Below are positions 1 through 10,219 of a stretch of 64,000 nt of DNA, one piece after another. Below the pieces are notes generated by a model, which was not told the origin of the DNA, searched no databases, and saw nothing but the letters and a program-made list of their open reading frames with translations. The DNA is taken from the NCBI GenBank assembly GCA_015665275.1, contig JADFAL010000008.1, forward strand, positions 32,094 to 96,093. Direction: 5' to 3'. How positions within the stretch are numbered: position 1 is the stretch's first letter; each line of letters starts with the position of its first letter. Position numbers and translations under genes: made by a program. This stretch comes from Flavobacteriales bacterium. Its GTDB lineage: Bacteria > Bacteroidota > Bacteroidia > Flavobacteriales_D > Crocinitomicaceae.

Positions 1-1
1 A

Positions 2-2080
2 TATTTTGGAGATCCAAGATTTGCGGGAATGCCGCACTTACGTGTCGTTATAGGAAATCGTGTATTGAAAGAAATGTACATTTTCATCGGGTTGCTCATT
101 CTAATGACTTCCGCGTTGATGTATTTCTTCTTCCGATCGATGCGCGTCGTTCTCATCTGTAACCTAGTTGTTGCAGTAGCGGTAATTTGGTCGATGGGGT
201 CCATTGGAGCCTTCAATTTCAAAATGACCATCATCATGGCGTTAATTCCTCCGCTGATGATCGTTATTGGAGTTCCCAACTGTATCTTCTTACTTACAAA
301 ATACCATCAGGAGGTTAAGCAACACGGAAACAAAGCCAAAGCGCTATCCCGAGTCATTAAGAAAATCGGAACGGCGACCTTCCTTACCAACCTTACCACA
401 TCACTCGGATTCCTCACATTCGTAACCACCAATTCTGATAAACTGGTACAATTCGGAATCACCGCATCGGTTAACATAATGATGGTGTTCATCCTATCCA
501 TCACTATTCTGCCGATCATTATCTCGCTTTTGAAAGCCCCGAAACCAAAGCACCTGAAACATTTGGAGCGTAAAATGGCGGTTGGGCTTCTGAATACATT
601 GGTGCACATTACGGTGAATCACAGACGTTGGGTATATATCACAACAATTGTCGTAGTTGGATTGAGCGTTGCCGGGTTGTTACAAATTAATACAACTGGA
701 AACCTTACAGGCGATCTTCCAGACGACGATCAGATCAAAGAGGACATGACCTTCATGGAGAATAAGTTCGGTGGAGCCATTCCGTTCGAAATTCTTATTG
801 ATTACAAGGAACCAAGTCGACTGAGTAAAAAGAGTACGCTCCTGAAAATTGAGAGTGCTCAGAACTTTCTTGCTGATGATACCTTATTTGCAAAATCACT
901 TTCATATGTTGATGCATTGAAAGCTGCGAATATGGCGTATTACGATAACGACTCTTCGCAATACCGATTGATCACTTCTAGAAGACATCTTGCACGAATT
1001 AACCGCTACATCGACAGTAGTTCTTACATCACCGATGCAGAAGGAGTAGGAGTTGCTATCAATGAATTAATTGATACTTCGTCGTATGTGGTGCGCATCA
1101 GAACGCAGATGAAAGATTTGGGATCTTATGAAGTTTCCGATCACATTGAAAAACTCGAAACGCATTTGGACACCATCTTGAATCCGAATCGAGATCACAT
1201 CGAAGCGTTTTACAAAGGCTATAAAAAAGGAAAGAGAAATTATTTGGATTCCATTTTAGGTAATTATTCTTCGATTGCCAATGCACTTTCCGCGAGCTAT
1301 ATTAAAAGCGATGATGATCAGTTGGCATACGATACGGAACCAATTGTCTACTTAAAAGCGAAAGCGAAAGACAAAAAATTCAAGAAGAACTTGAGAAAGG
1401 CAATTAACTTGGAATACTTTGACATTACAATCACAGGGACATCTCAGGTGGCAGCGGAAGGAACCAAATACATGGTGATCAACTTGTTTACCAGCCTGCT
1501 CTTCGCCATTATTGCCATTGCCATATTGATGGCCATCTTATTCCGAGCTTGGAGAATGGTATTGGTTTCTCTCGTTCCGAACTTCATTCCGCTTTTGTTC
1601 ACGGCAGGAATTATGGGCTGGTTTGGAATTCCATTGAAGCCATCAACACTCTTAGTCTTTAGTATCGCCTTCGGTATTTCCGTGGATGATACAATTCACT
1701 ATCTGGCTAAATACCGTCAGGAATTGAAAACAAAACATTGGGATTTGAAAGCATGTGCTGTGATGGCTATTCGCGAGGCAGGTCTGGGAATGTTCTACAC
1801 GTCCATCATTCTGTTCTGCGGCTTTATCATGTTCTCATTCTCTCAGTTTGGAGGAACACAAGCGCTTGGAATTTTGGTTTCATTGACATTATTGTTTGCA
1901 ATGATCACTAATCTTGTACTACTTCCGACCCTACTCCTTTCTTTGGAGAGACGGATTACTACGAAATCTTTCGAAGAGCCGTATTTTGATGCATATGCCG
2001 AAGAGAGCGATATCGATTGGGAACACCTTGATTTAGAGACTGAGGTGGACGACTCCAAAACACTTGAAGACGATAAATAG
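2..2080 (+). CDS. RND superfamily (MMPL/SSD-type) transporter, 5' end outside window
   Basis: 683-aa ORF with multiple TM blocks and internal duplication; the frame stays open to the window edge upstream of the ATG at 29, so the gene is truncated by the window. Confidence 0.8.
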   Translation, partial: YFGDPRFAGMPHLRVVIGNRVLKEMYIFIGLLILMTSALMYFFFRSMRVVLICNLVVAVAVIWSMGSIGAFNFKMTIIMALIPPLMIVIGVPNCIFLLTKYHQEVKQHGNKAKALSRVIKKIGTATFLTNLTTSLGFLTFVTTNSDKLVQFGITASVNIMMVFILSITILPIIISLLKAPKPKHLKHLERKMAVGLLNTLVHITVNHRRWVYITTIVVVGLSVAGLLQINTTGNLTGDLPDDDQIKEDMTFMENKFGGAIPFEILIDYKEPSRLSKKSTLLKIESAQNFLADDTLFAKSLSYVDALKAANMAYYDNDSSQYRLITSRRHLARINRYIDSSSYITDAEGVGVAINELIDTSSYVVRIRTQMKDLGSYEVSDHIEKLETHLDTILNPNRDHIEAFYKGYKKGKRNYLDSILGNYSSIANALSASYIKSDDDQLAYDTEPIVYLKAKAKDKKFKKNLRKAINLEYFDITITGTSQVAAEGTKYMVINLFTSLLFAIIAIAILMAILFRAWRMVLVSLVPNFIPLLFTAGIMGWFGIPLKPSTLLVFSIAFGISVDDTIHYLAKYRQELKTKHWDLKACAVMAIREAGLGMFYTSIILFCGFIMFSFSQFGGTQALGILVSLTLLFAMITNLVLLPTLLLSLERRITTKSFEEPYFDAYAEESDIDWEHLDLETEVDDSKTLEDDK

Positions 2081-3048
2081 TGGAAGCACTCAAAAATTAT
2101 ACGGCACTCATTGAAAAAGAGCTTGCCAAAGATCAGTTCCCGGAAAATCCAGCGGAACTTTACGATCCCCTGAGATATTTCTTAGCACTTGGTGGTAAAC
2201 GCATTCGTCCTGTACTAACACTTTTATCGGCCGAATTGTTTGGAAGCACCGCTGAAAAAGCACTTCCGCAGGCACTTGCTATTGAGATCTTTCACAACTT
2301 CACGTTGATTCACGACGACATCATGGACGAAGCGCCAACACGTCGTAAAATGCCAACGGTGCACGAAAAGTGGAATACGAATATTGCTATTCTTTCCGGA
2401 GATGTTTTGCTCATCAAGGCTTACCAATCATTGGCCCAGGTAGATGCAGATAAACTCCCGGAAGTCCTTGAAGTATTTAATACTACTTCAATTGAAGTTT
2501 GCGAAGGGCAGCAAATGGATATGAATTTCGAAGATCGTATGGATGTATCCATTAGCGAATACGTTGAAATGATTCGCTTAAAGACGTCCGTTTTGCTTGG
2601 TGGCGCGCTGGAAATAGGTGCTATTGTTGCCGGAGCGGGCAAAGAAGATCGAAAGCGCATCTATGATTTCGGTCAATACCTTGGAATCGCATTCCAAATT
2701 CAAGACGACATTCTTGACTTGTACGCTGACCCTGAGAAATTCGGAAAAATGGTTGGCGGTGATGTTGTAGCGAATAAGAAAACCTTGTTGTATTTAATGG
2801 CAGTTGGTACAGCCAATGCCGAGCAACATGAAATTCTTAAGCAACTTCAAAACGAAGAAAACATTCAGTTGAAAATATCACGCACACGTGAGTTGTTCGA
2901 TCATCTAGGAGCGAAAGAAAAGTGCCGAGAGGAAATGCTTTCATACCAAAACAAGGCCATGCAAGCACTCGATGGAATCAATGTTCCAGAAACGCAAAAA
3001 GCAGGATTGAAAGCCTTAGCAGATTTCCTTTTGACCCGAAATTGGTAG
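2080..3048 (+). CDS. Polyprenyl synthetase family protein
   Basis: LALGGKRIRP, LIHDDIMDEAPTRR and QIQDDILD motifs (both Asp-rich motifs); GTG start overlaps upstream stop by 1 nt. Confidence 0.9.
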   Translation: MEALKNYTALIEKELAKDQFPENPAELYDPLRYFLALGGKRIRPVLTLLSAELFGSTAEKALPQALAIEIFHNFTLIHDDIMDEAPTRRKMPTVHEKWNTNIAILSGDVLLIKAYQSLAQVDADKLPEVLEVFNTTSIEVCEGQQMDMNFEDRMDVSISEYVEMIRLKTSVLLGGALEIGAIVAGAGKEDRKRIYDFGQYLGIAFQIQDDILDLYADPEKFGKMVGGDVVANKKTLLYLMAVGTANAEQHEILKQLQNEENIQLKISRTRELFDHLGAKEKCREEMLSYQNKAMQALDGINVPETQKAGLKALADFLLTRNW

Positions 3049-3113
3049 CGCCAAATCACTACGAATCAACTAATTCAGTTTCATTCTAAACGTGCAGCTT
3101 CTTATATTGGAGC

Positions 3114-3653
3114 ATGCCCTTCAATCGCTTGAACCATTCTATATTGGGAGAAATCCGTCCCAGATTTGCACTTAAAATTGCAGCAGATCCGGAAAAAGCC
3201 ATGGCGTGCTTGGAAGATGGTTTCAAGAAAGATCCTACAGTAGGTGGCGTATTCGCAAAAAATCATTTGTTTTTGAAAGTCCCGGAATCCGAACAGCACT
3301 ATTGGTCGCCTGAACTTTCAGTACGCATCGAAATTGAAGAGTTCACGGATTACACAACCGTATCATGCCTCGTAGGCCCCAGACAATCGGTTTGGGCACT
3401 TTGGGCCTTTATCTACACATCAATATTATTGGTGACACTATTTAGCGGATTCTATGGTTGGGCACAATACAATGTAGATGGATATTCGGCTTGGCTCTGG
3501 GTAATTCCTTTTGGAATAATCGGGCTCTCTACCGCCTTTATTACCTCTAAGGTTGGTCAGCACAAAGGAAGGAACCAAATGCTCCACTTGATTAGTTTTG
3601 TTTACCACGAATTATCAAAAATTGGCCCGGTTGACAGACTGGAACGTCAATAA
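3114..3653 (+). CDS. Hypothetical protein with two predicted TM helices
   Basis: 179-aa ORF, hydrophobic WALWAFIYTSILLVTLFSGF and AWLWVIPFGIIGLSTAFI. Confidence 0.6.
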   Translation: MPFNRLNHSILGEIRPRFALKIAADPEKAMACLEDGFKKDPTVGGVFAKNHLFLKVPESEQHYWSPELSVRIEIEEFTDYTTVSCLVGPRQSVWALWAFIYTSILLVTLFSGFYGWAQYNVDGYSAWLWVIPFGIIGLSTAFITSKVGQHKGRNQMLHLISFVYHELSKIGPVDRLERQ

Positions 3654-3685
3654 TTTCGTTTACTTCGTAACGCTCAACACGCTAA

Positions 3686-4270
3686 ATGCACCTAGACGAT
3701 CAATCCATTCTTGAGGCGATTTCTCGCAACACAGACCGTGGTTACCACCATTTGGTGGATGCTTATGCAGATCGTGTATTTAGTACATGCCTGAACCTTA
3801 CTCGGAATCAAGAGGATGCCGAAGACGTTACCCAAGAAGTATTTACTACGATTTATCTCTCTTTGGACAATTTCGAGGGCAATTCGAAACTATCGACTTG
3901 GATCTACTCTATCGCTACGAACAAGTGCAAGGAGTTCCTGAGAAGAAAAACGCGCAAGAAAAGATCGGGCTACCATACTGAATTAGAGCAAGAAGATTCA
4001 CATTTCGTGCCCTTGCAGATTATCGACTTTCAGCATCCTGGAGTTGTCATGGAGGACAAAGAGCGTGCAAAAGTATTGTTTAGCGCCATTGAGCAATTGG
4101 CAGAAAATCAATCCCTCGCTTATACCCTTCACAAGATAGAAGGAAGAAGTTATCAGGAAGTTGCAGAAATGATGGAGGTTTCTGTGTCTTCTGTGGAGTC
4201 CTTATTGTTTCGGGCGAAGAAGCGATTGCAACAACTATTGGAAAATTATTACCGAGAAAATTTAGAATGA
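3686..4270 (+). CDS. RNA polymerase sigma-70 family (ECF) sigma factor
   Basis: DAEDVTQEVF region 2 and EGRSYQEVAEMMEVSVSSVESLLFRAKKRLQ region 4. Confidence 0.9.
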   Translation: MHLDDQSILEAISRNTDRGYHHLVDAYADRVFSTCLNLTRNQEDAEDVTQEVFTTIYLSLDNFEGNSKLSTWIYSIATNKCKEFLRRKTRKKRSGYHTELEQEDSHFVPLQIIDFQHPGVVMEDKERAKVLFSAIEQLAENQSLAYTLHKIEGRSYQEVAEMMEVSVSSVESLLFRAKKRLQQLLENYYRENLE

Positions 4271-4311
4271 CCGCAAGTTTCATTCGAATATGACATCTAA
4301 TATTAATAACA

Positions 4312-4587
4312 ATGACACCAAACGAACGCGAAATAGAGAGAACAATAAACGCAGGAGATCGCATCTCAAGCGTGCCAGCATCCGACGCACTGATGCAGCG
4401 CTTGAAACAAATTCCGGAATCTGTCCGTGAGGGGTATGCGAAAATTCCAAAGAAAGTAGTCTGGGCAGTTGCAGCGAGTATCGCTATTTTAATTGTCTTG
4501 AACGTACTTTCCGCAAGGGATTATGCGGAGGAAAACGAATCAACTCAAGAGAGCAGTTCGTATTTCGACCACCTAAAGACCTTGTAA
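4312..4587 (+). CDS. Small single-TM protein, candidate anti-sigma factor
   Basis: 91 aa, one TM helix (VVWAVAASIAILIVLNVL), directly downstream of ECF sigma gene. Confidence 0.5.
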   Translation: MTPNEREIERTINAGDRISSVPASDALMQRLKQIPESVREGYAKIPKKVVWAVAASIAILIVLNVLSARDYAEENESTQESSSYFDHLKTL

Positions 4588-4588
4588 G

Positions 4589-5035
4589 ATGAAATCAATC
4601 AAATTCTATAAGATTCTTAGCATCACCTTGTTGATTCTAAACCTTGTAACGCTGTCGATCTTTTTCATTATTGGTCCTCCGGGGCCACCGAGGCCAGGGG
4701 AAGCATACCTTGCTGAAGAAATTGGGATGACCGGATCGACAAAAAAGACCGTTGACGCATTGGAAATAAAGCACCACAAGGACAAACGAGCATTAAAAAG
4801 AAAGAATTTCGAATTGCAGAAGAAGTTGTACAATTCTTTAACGGATGAAGAGCAATCTGCTGAAATCATGCTACAAATTCATGAAAACCGAATGAAAACG
4901 GAACGTATGACTTTTGAATTCTTTCGTGAAGTGGCATCGTATTGCAACAAGAAACAACGCAAAAAACTAGATGAATCAATTGATCATGGCCTGCGCAGAA
5001 TTACAGGTAACGGAGGACCACCACCAAAAAGGTAG
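4589..5035 (+). CDS. Membrane-anchored periplasmic helical protein (CpxP/Spy/CnrX-like by architecture)
   Basis: 148 aa, N-terminal TM, Pro-rich GPPGPPRPG linker then charged helices. Confidence 0.5.
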   Translation: MKSIKFYKILSITLLILNLVTLSIFFIIGPPGPPRPGEAYLAEEIGMTGSTKKTVDALEIKHHKDKRALKRKNFELQKKLYNSLTDEEQSAEIMLQIHENRMKTERMTFEFFREVASYCNKKQRKKLDESIDHGLRRITGNGGPPPKR

Positions 5036-5109
5036 ATCATTTTCATGACAGCATTACACGAAACAAACATACAAGTACAGTAAGAGTTATTAGATTCACG
5101 TGTAATATG

Positions 5110-5144
5110 AATCCCGACTTCAATTGAAGTCGGGATTTTTATTT
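5110..5144 (+). terminator. Rho-independent terminator
   Basis: AATCCCGACTTCAATTGAAGTCGGGATTTTTATTTT perfect palindrome plus T-tract. Confidence 0.85.
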
Positions 5145-5222
5145 TCATTACCTAAAATTGTGCAGAACAATTAGGCGCGTCAGTATAAATGATCTAATTT
5201 GCAGCCTTAATTACGAATAGTT

Positions 5223-7010
5223 ATGAGACGATTGATGAACCGAAAAGCTACGGTTATTGCGGGAATGTTTTTAAGCCTTGGATTGTTATCTGCTGGCTAT
5301 GCATCTACCAAATTAGAAGGCATGAAAGCTGTAAATACTCCACCAAGATCTGGTGGTCTAGCAGCAGTAGCTATTCAAGATAGAACAGGCAGTCCGATTT
5401 CCAGTGGTTTGTGTTCAGCTTGCCATGCGGGCGGAAGTTTTGGAACAACCTTTCAAATTACCGTTCGAGATCTTGGAAATAACATTGTCACTTCCTACAT
5501 CCCAGGTGCACAGTACACTGTAGAATACATTGTTGCAGGAACAACCGGAACCCCAAGTGGATTTGGGATGCAATCTGCAATACTCGATGCATCCAACAGT
5601 AATGCAGGGAGTTTTGGTTCTGTAAGTACTACTAGCACGCAAGTTTCAACTATTGGAGGCATTCAATTTGTAGAGCAACAAGGCGCCAGCTCCTCCGGCC
5701 TTTTCATCGTTGATTGGACCGCTCCTTCCTCGGGTACGGGTAGCGTTACTGTATACGGAAACGGTATTGCGATTAATGGCAATGGGGGAACAAGTGGCGA
5801 TGCGGGATCACCAGCGGTCAATCTAAGTTTGACTGAAGATGTGCCCACTGCGATCAATTTTCCAGGGAATCCATATTGTTCTGACGCAACAAATCCAACG
5901 CCCTCGGTAGTAGGAGAGCAAGGAGGAACTTTTAGTGCTCCTCTTGGCTTAGACATCAATACTGCATCAGGTTTGGTCAATATCGCAGGGTCAACTCCGG
6001 GAACATATACCGTAACGTATTCCGGTGCTACAGAAACCGCGACATTTGATGTTACCATCAATGAAACATACAACACAACTGATGCCGTTTCTATTTGCCC
6101 CAATGAGAGCTATCAATTCGGTAGTCAAACGTTGACGGCATCCAACGTAGGATTGAATACACAAGTATTCCAAGCTTCGAATGGTTGTGATTCAACGGTA
6201 GATCTTACACTTTCTGTTTTGCCCTCACCGGTTACTCAGCTTTCTCAGTCTATTTGTTCCAACGAGACAATTCAATTCAACGGTCAAACACTGGACGCCT
6301 CGAATGCCGGTTTGAATACTTTCACAACTTCAGGTTCTAACGGTTGCGATTCCACATTAGAGTTGACTTTAAACGTTTTGTCTTTAGATACGGTTCAGGT
6401 TTCCGAAACCATTTGTCAGGGTGCAACATTCGATTTCAATGGACAAATTTTAGACGAATCCAATGTGGGATTGAATACAGCGACACTTTCCAATGTGAAC
6501 GGTTGCGATTCTATCGTGGAACTAACGTTAAGTGTCACACAAATAGACACAACTATAACTCCGAATCTTTTCTCACTAATATCGAACGAAACCAGTGCCA
6601 ATGCCAGCTTCGTATGGCTTGACTGCGAAGACAACCTAGCTATTGTTCCAAACGAAAACACTGAAACATTAAACGTTGTCGATTTCGGATCGTGGGCAGC
6701 AGTGATCACTTTAGATGGATGTGTAGACACTACGGAATGTGAAATGCCATTCTATATGGGCATCGACGAGAACAATACTTCTGCGATACAAGTATATCCT
6801 AGCCCCGCCGAAAATACTCTTTACGTGAAAAACCTATCGGATTTGACCGAAGTGGACTTCCTTCAGATTGTAAATCTCTCTGGACAACAAGTATGGTCAA
6901 ACACATCACTAACAGACGAAATAAACGTTAGTGCTCTTCCACCAGGGACCTACTTCCTGAAGGTAAGACATGCTAAAGGTGAAGACATTGTTCGTTTCAT
7001 AAAGCGATAA
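5223..7010 (+). CDS. T9SS type A sorting domain protein with N-terminal CxxCH (choice-of-anchor-like) region and three internal repeats
   Basis: SGLCSACHAGG motif; three ICxxxxxxFxGQxLxxSNxGLNT...NGCDSxxxLTLxV repeats; C-terminal VYPSPAENTLYV...GTYFLKV tail. Confidence 0.8.
   Translation: MRRLMNRKATVIAGMFLSLGLLSAGYASTKLEGMKAVNTPPRSGGLAAVAIQDRTGSPISSGLCSACHAGGSFGTTFQITVRDLGNNIVTSYIPGAQYTVEYIVAGTTGTPSGFGMQSAILDASNSNAGSFGSVSTTSTQVSTIGGIQFVEQQGASSSGLFIVDWTAPSSGTGSVTVYGNGIAINGNGGTSGDAGSPAVNLSLTEDVPTAINFPGNPYCSDATNPTPSVVGEQGGTFSAPLGLDINTASGLVNIAGSTPGTYTVTYSGATETATFDVTINETYNTTDAVSICPNESYQFGSQTLTASNVGLNTQVFQASNGCDSTVDLTLSVLPSPVTQLSQSICSNETIQFNGQTLDASNAGLNTFTTSGSNGCDSTLELTLNVLSLDTVQVSETICQGATFDFNGQILDESNVGLNTATLSNVNGCDSIVELTLSVTQIDTTITPNLFSLISNETSANASFVWLDCEDNLAIVPNENTETLNVVDFGSWAAVITLDGCVDTTECEMPFYMGIDENNTSAIQVYPSPAENTLYVKNLSDLTEVDFLQIVNLSGQQVWSNTSLTDEINVSALPPGTYFLKVRHAKGEDIVRFIKR
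6085..6540 (+). repeat. Three tandem ~150-nt protein-coding repeats
   Basis: Translated repeats ICPNESYQFGSQTLTASNVGLNT / ICSNETIQFNGQTLDASNAGLNT / ICQGATFDFNGQILDESNVGLNT. Confidence 0.75.
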
Positions 7011-7040
7011 TATCGAGTTAAAAAGCAAACCGAATTTAGA

Positions 7041-7083
7041 ATAAGAAAGGGCGTTAAGATTTGTCGAAATGTCCTTTCTTTTA
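7041..7083. terminator. Possible bidirectional terminator between convergent genes
   Basis: AAGAAAGG...CCTTTCTTTT inverted arms between stop codons at 7010 (+) and 7081 (-). Confidence 0.45.
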
Positions 7084-8628
7084 ATCAACTCGCTTCAAAT
7101 CCAAATCATGGAAATCAAAGCTGAAATCAATGTTGGGTGAAATACCTTTCATTTTGATTGCGATAGCCTTCCCATTTTCATCTAGCGTAAAGGAGGCAAA
7201 GGCATCACAATTCATTTCGCGATAATCCCATTTAATGGCGAAGGTATTTGCTTGATAGAAGAACATTTCGCCTGTGAGTCTTGGAGATCTTTTAGAAGAA
7301 AACAAAAGTTTACCATCCTTCTCTTCGATGATACAATCTCCAAACCAATCATCGCGGTAGGTTCCTGTATAATCATCTAGTTTCAAATGATCAGTTTTGG
7401 CATTTTCACATGTTTTCCAAACGGCATCTACTACTCCATTTGCTTCTCCTGTTGACCGTATCAAATACCCGGAAATACGCCCCATCCAATCAGCATCCGG
7501 AGCGCCCAGATAAGCATCCATAATTTCATTCATCACAGAAATAAAAGCGTAGCTGCCAGGAGAAGTGTTGGTGAGAACAACAATTCCTGCATTCAACTCT
7601 GGAATTAAAACCGTATGCGATAGCATGCCCGGCATTCCTCCCGTATGACTCACAATTGAATAACCGTTTTTATCTTCCAAGTCCCATCCCAATCCATATG
7701 CGTTGTAGTGCGTATTGTAAGGACCTTGTCCGACCGCAGAAGACCAAATCATCGTTTGCATTTCCCACATTTTGGCGTGTGTATTGGACTGCAATAAAGT
7801 ATCTCCATCGAACACTCCTCCATTCAGTTGGGTAATCATCCAATTGGATAAATCCTCTGCACTTGCATAAATTCCACCAGCTGCTCCGAAAACCTTGTTT
7901 GGGTCTAAATATTCGTTGATTTGTTCCAACTCACCATTTTCAGTAGAATGCGGCATCGCAATATTCTTTGTTGATTTTAAATTTTCACGATACGCCGCAG
8001 ATCGTTTCATACCGATGCGTTCCATGATTTCGTCCTCCACAAATTGATCCCAAGGCTTACCGCTTACGCGGTTAATTACTTCACCCGCAACGATGTACAA
8101 AAGGTTGTCATAATCGTATTTCGTTCTGAATTCAGATACAGGTTCTTGATGTTGAAAGCTACTGAGGATATCATCAATGGTAAAATCCGATCCATCGGGA
8201 ATAAACATTAAATCTCCAGCACCCAATCCCAAACCGCTTCGGTGTGTCACCAAATCTACAATGGTGAAGTGCTCCGTTACGTATGAATCGTACATTCGGA
8301 ACTCAGGTATGATGTCCACGACTTTATCGCTCCAGCGCAACTTTCCCTGATCCACTAACATCCCCAACGACGCTGTGGTAAAGGCTTTACTGTTTGAGGC
8401 GATACTAAAAAGTGTATTCTTATCCACCTTTGTTCCAGCATCCAATGACGCGATTCCATATCCTTTTGAGTGAATGACTTTACCATCCTGAACAACGGCC
8501 ACAGCGACACCGGCCTGCTCGACAGATTTCAAAGAAGCGTTTACTACACTGTCAATATATTCCGGAGTTACTTGACCAAAAGAAACTGATAGACAAAATG
8601 TTAAAAGAAAGGCTGCAACTATTTTCAT
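7081..8628 (-). CDS. Serine hydrolase, beta-lactamase class C-like, secreted
   Basis: SIASNSKAFT (SxxK), YDYDN (YxN-like) and HTGG motifs; likely start is MKIVAAFLLTF at 8628. Confidence 0.88.
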   Translation of the reverse strand: MKIVAAFLLTFCLSVSFGQVTPEYIDSVVNASLKSVEQAGVAVAVVQDGKVIHSKGYGIASLDAGTKVDKNTLFSIASNSKAFTTASLGMLVDQGKLRWSDKVVDIIPEFRMYDSYVTEHFTIVDLVTHRSGLGLGAGDLMFIPDGSDFTIDDILSSFQHQEPVSEFRTKYDYDNLLYIVAGEVINRVSGKPWDQFVEDEIMERIGMKRSAAYRENLKSTKNIAMPHSTENGELEQINEYLDPNKVFGAAGGIYASAEDLSNWMITQLNGGVFDGDTLLQSNTHAKMWEMQTMIWSSAVGQGPYNTHYNAYGLGWDLEDKNGYSIVSHTGGMPGMLSHTVLIPELNAGIVVLTNTSPGSYAFISVMNEIMDAYLGAPDADWMGRISGYLIRSTGEANGVVDAVWKTCENAKTDHLKLDDYTGTYRDDWFGDCIIEEKDGKLLFSSKRSPRLTGEMFFYQANTFAIKWDYREMNCDAFASFTLDENGKAIAIKMKGISPNIDFSFDFHDLDLKRVD

Positions 8629-8716
8629 GGATGATGAATTTACACGAAAGTACAAATCAAATTGAACGTTACCATTTTTAAATTGTACATTATATCAGCA
8701 AACAACACGCTACATC

Positions 8717-9454
8717 ATGTCAAAAAAACATCAAATCTCAATCCCCGATCCGTGTCAGGAAGATTGGAACGAAATGCAAGCCACTGGCCTTGGTCGTTAT
8801 TGTAACAGCTGTGAACAAAATATTCAGGATTATAGCAAATTGAGCGATAATGAACTCGTTCAATTATTAATGTCCGACAAACCGCATTGCGGAAATTTCG
8901 ATGAAGCCCAATTGGGCCGCGTTTTGCAAATGGATCGTCGAAACTTGCTTCCAACAATGAACTTGAGAGCCGTTGCGCTGGGATTTGGAATTCTTGTAAC
9001 CACAACTTCTTTTGCTTCGAACAAACCGGTAAAAACCAATTCCTTCGACTTGATCGAGGTAGCAAGAGGCACCACTTTATTTACGTATGAGGATCAAAGC
9101 TCTGACGTAGATGAATTGTGTCATTTCATTGTGATGGACACCGAGAGCAATTATTTGTCCGGAGCAAAATTAGAATTACTGGACGACAAAGGACATGTAG
9201 TAGAGGTGATTACAACGGATAAAAACGGAATGGCGAGTTACAATCGTAAAATGATCAATGAAATGCGCATTCGTGAGATTCGGGTAATTCCAAATTCAAC
9301 AAAGTACGAACGTGTTACCATTGCATTTGAAGGAGCGGAAAGAACGGATCATCAAGTAATCCAAGTAGAAGCGAAAGCGCCCAAACCAGCGAAAACGCCT
9401 AAATACAACCGACGACATATGCGTGGAGTAGTAGCCTACGGAAATAAATACTAA
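8717..9454 (+). CDS. Hypothetical protein with N-terminal Cys motif and carboxypeptidase-regulatory-like C-terminal domain
   Basis: CQEDWNEMQATGLGRYCNSCEQNIQDYS..., internal TM, beta-rich C-terminal region. Confidence 0.6.
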   Translation: MSKKHQISIPDPCQEDWNEMQATGLGRYCNSCEQNIQDYSKLSDNELVQLLMSDKPHCGNFDEAQLGRVLQMDRRNLLPTMNLRAVALGFGILVTTTSFASNKPVKTNSFDLIEVARGTTLFTYEDQSSDVDELCHFIVMDTESNYLSGAKLELLDDKGHVVEVITTDKNGMASYNRKMINEMRIREIRVIPNSTKYERVTIAFEGAERTDHQVIQVEAKAPKPAKTPKYNRRHMRGVVAYGNKY

Positions 9455-9498
9455 CGATATATTGATCCATAGACTGGAGTCACTATTCTATCAGAGCT

Positions 9499-10008
9499 TT
9501 AAAGCGAACCTTTAGGAGTGACTTTGTATTTCACTGGCCCGTCAATTTTGTCTGTAATTAAAAAGATGTACGGCTGCGTTAAAACGGTAATTGCTGCTCC
9601 TTGAGGCGATGATAACGACAGGTGCAATATATAGGATTTAGCCCCATCTGCTTGTATCTGCATTAAACTCTCGGCAGTTAATGAATATCCTCCAGTAGAA
9701 CGAACAGGTTGAAAATACGCCACGATAGATTGTTTGCCGAAGTCTACATCACTCTCATCTAGATCATCCAAAGCACTGGTCACGTGATCGACTGAATTCA
9801 TTTTTTTGCAGATCGCATTTAACTCTTTTTGCGAATTACAAACGACAATAGATTCTTCAATTCCCTCGGAACCGCCCCCCATAAGGTCACCGCTTTGAAT
9901 CAACTCAATATCAAACGATTTTGTTCCGTCCTTACCGTCTTTCATAGATTTACACGAAACTAAGATTATGGAGATCAATATCAACGCTAAGAAAGATGCT
10001 TTTTTCAT
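9499..10008 (-). CDS. Hypothetical lipoprotein
   Basis: MKKASFLALILISIILVSCKS lipobox. Confidence 0.65.
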   Translation of the reverse strand: MKKASFLALILISIILVSCKSMKDGKDGTKSFDIELIQSGDLMGGGSEGIEESIVVCNSQKELNAICKKMNSVDHVTSALDDLDESDVDFGKQSIVAYFQPVRSTGGYSLTAESLMQIQADGAKSYILHLSLSSPQGAAITVLTQPYIFLITDKIDGPVKYKVTPKGSL

Positions 10009-10219
10009 GTGCTGCTTTTTAATTCAATTGCTATAATACAAGTAACAAGCCAAAAAAAGGGCCAAAAAACCTTTTTTTACCTTAACAATAGTATGACTTT
10101 CTTGTAATCCTCGTCCATCCCACTCTTTTATTCATTGATTTCTAACAAATTATAAAACGCAACGTCCCAGTGCAACGAAAGAGATAGTGACGGCGTTATC
10201 AAGGAAACAATCGTACTAC

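Noticed and set aside
6085-6550. Regular repeats considered as CRISPR
   Set aside because: Protein-coding ~50-aa repeats in a T9SS protein, no conserved short DNA repeat with unique spacers.
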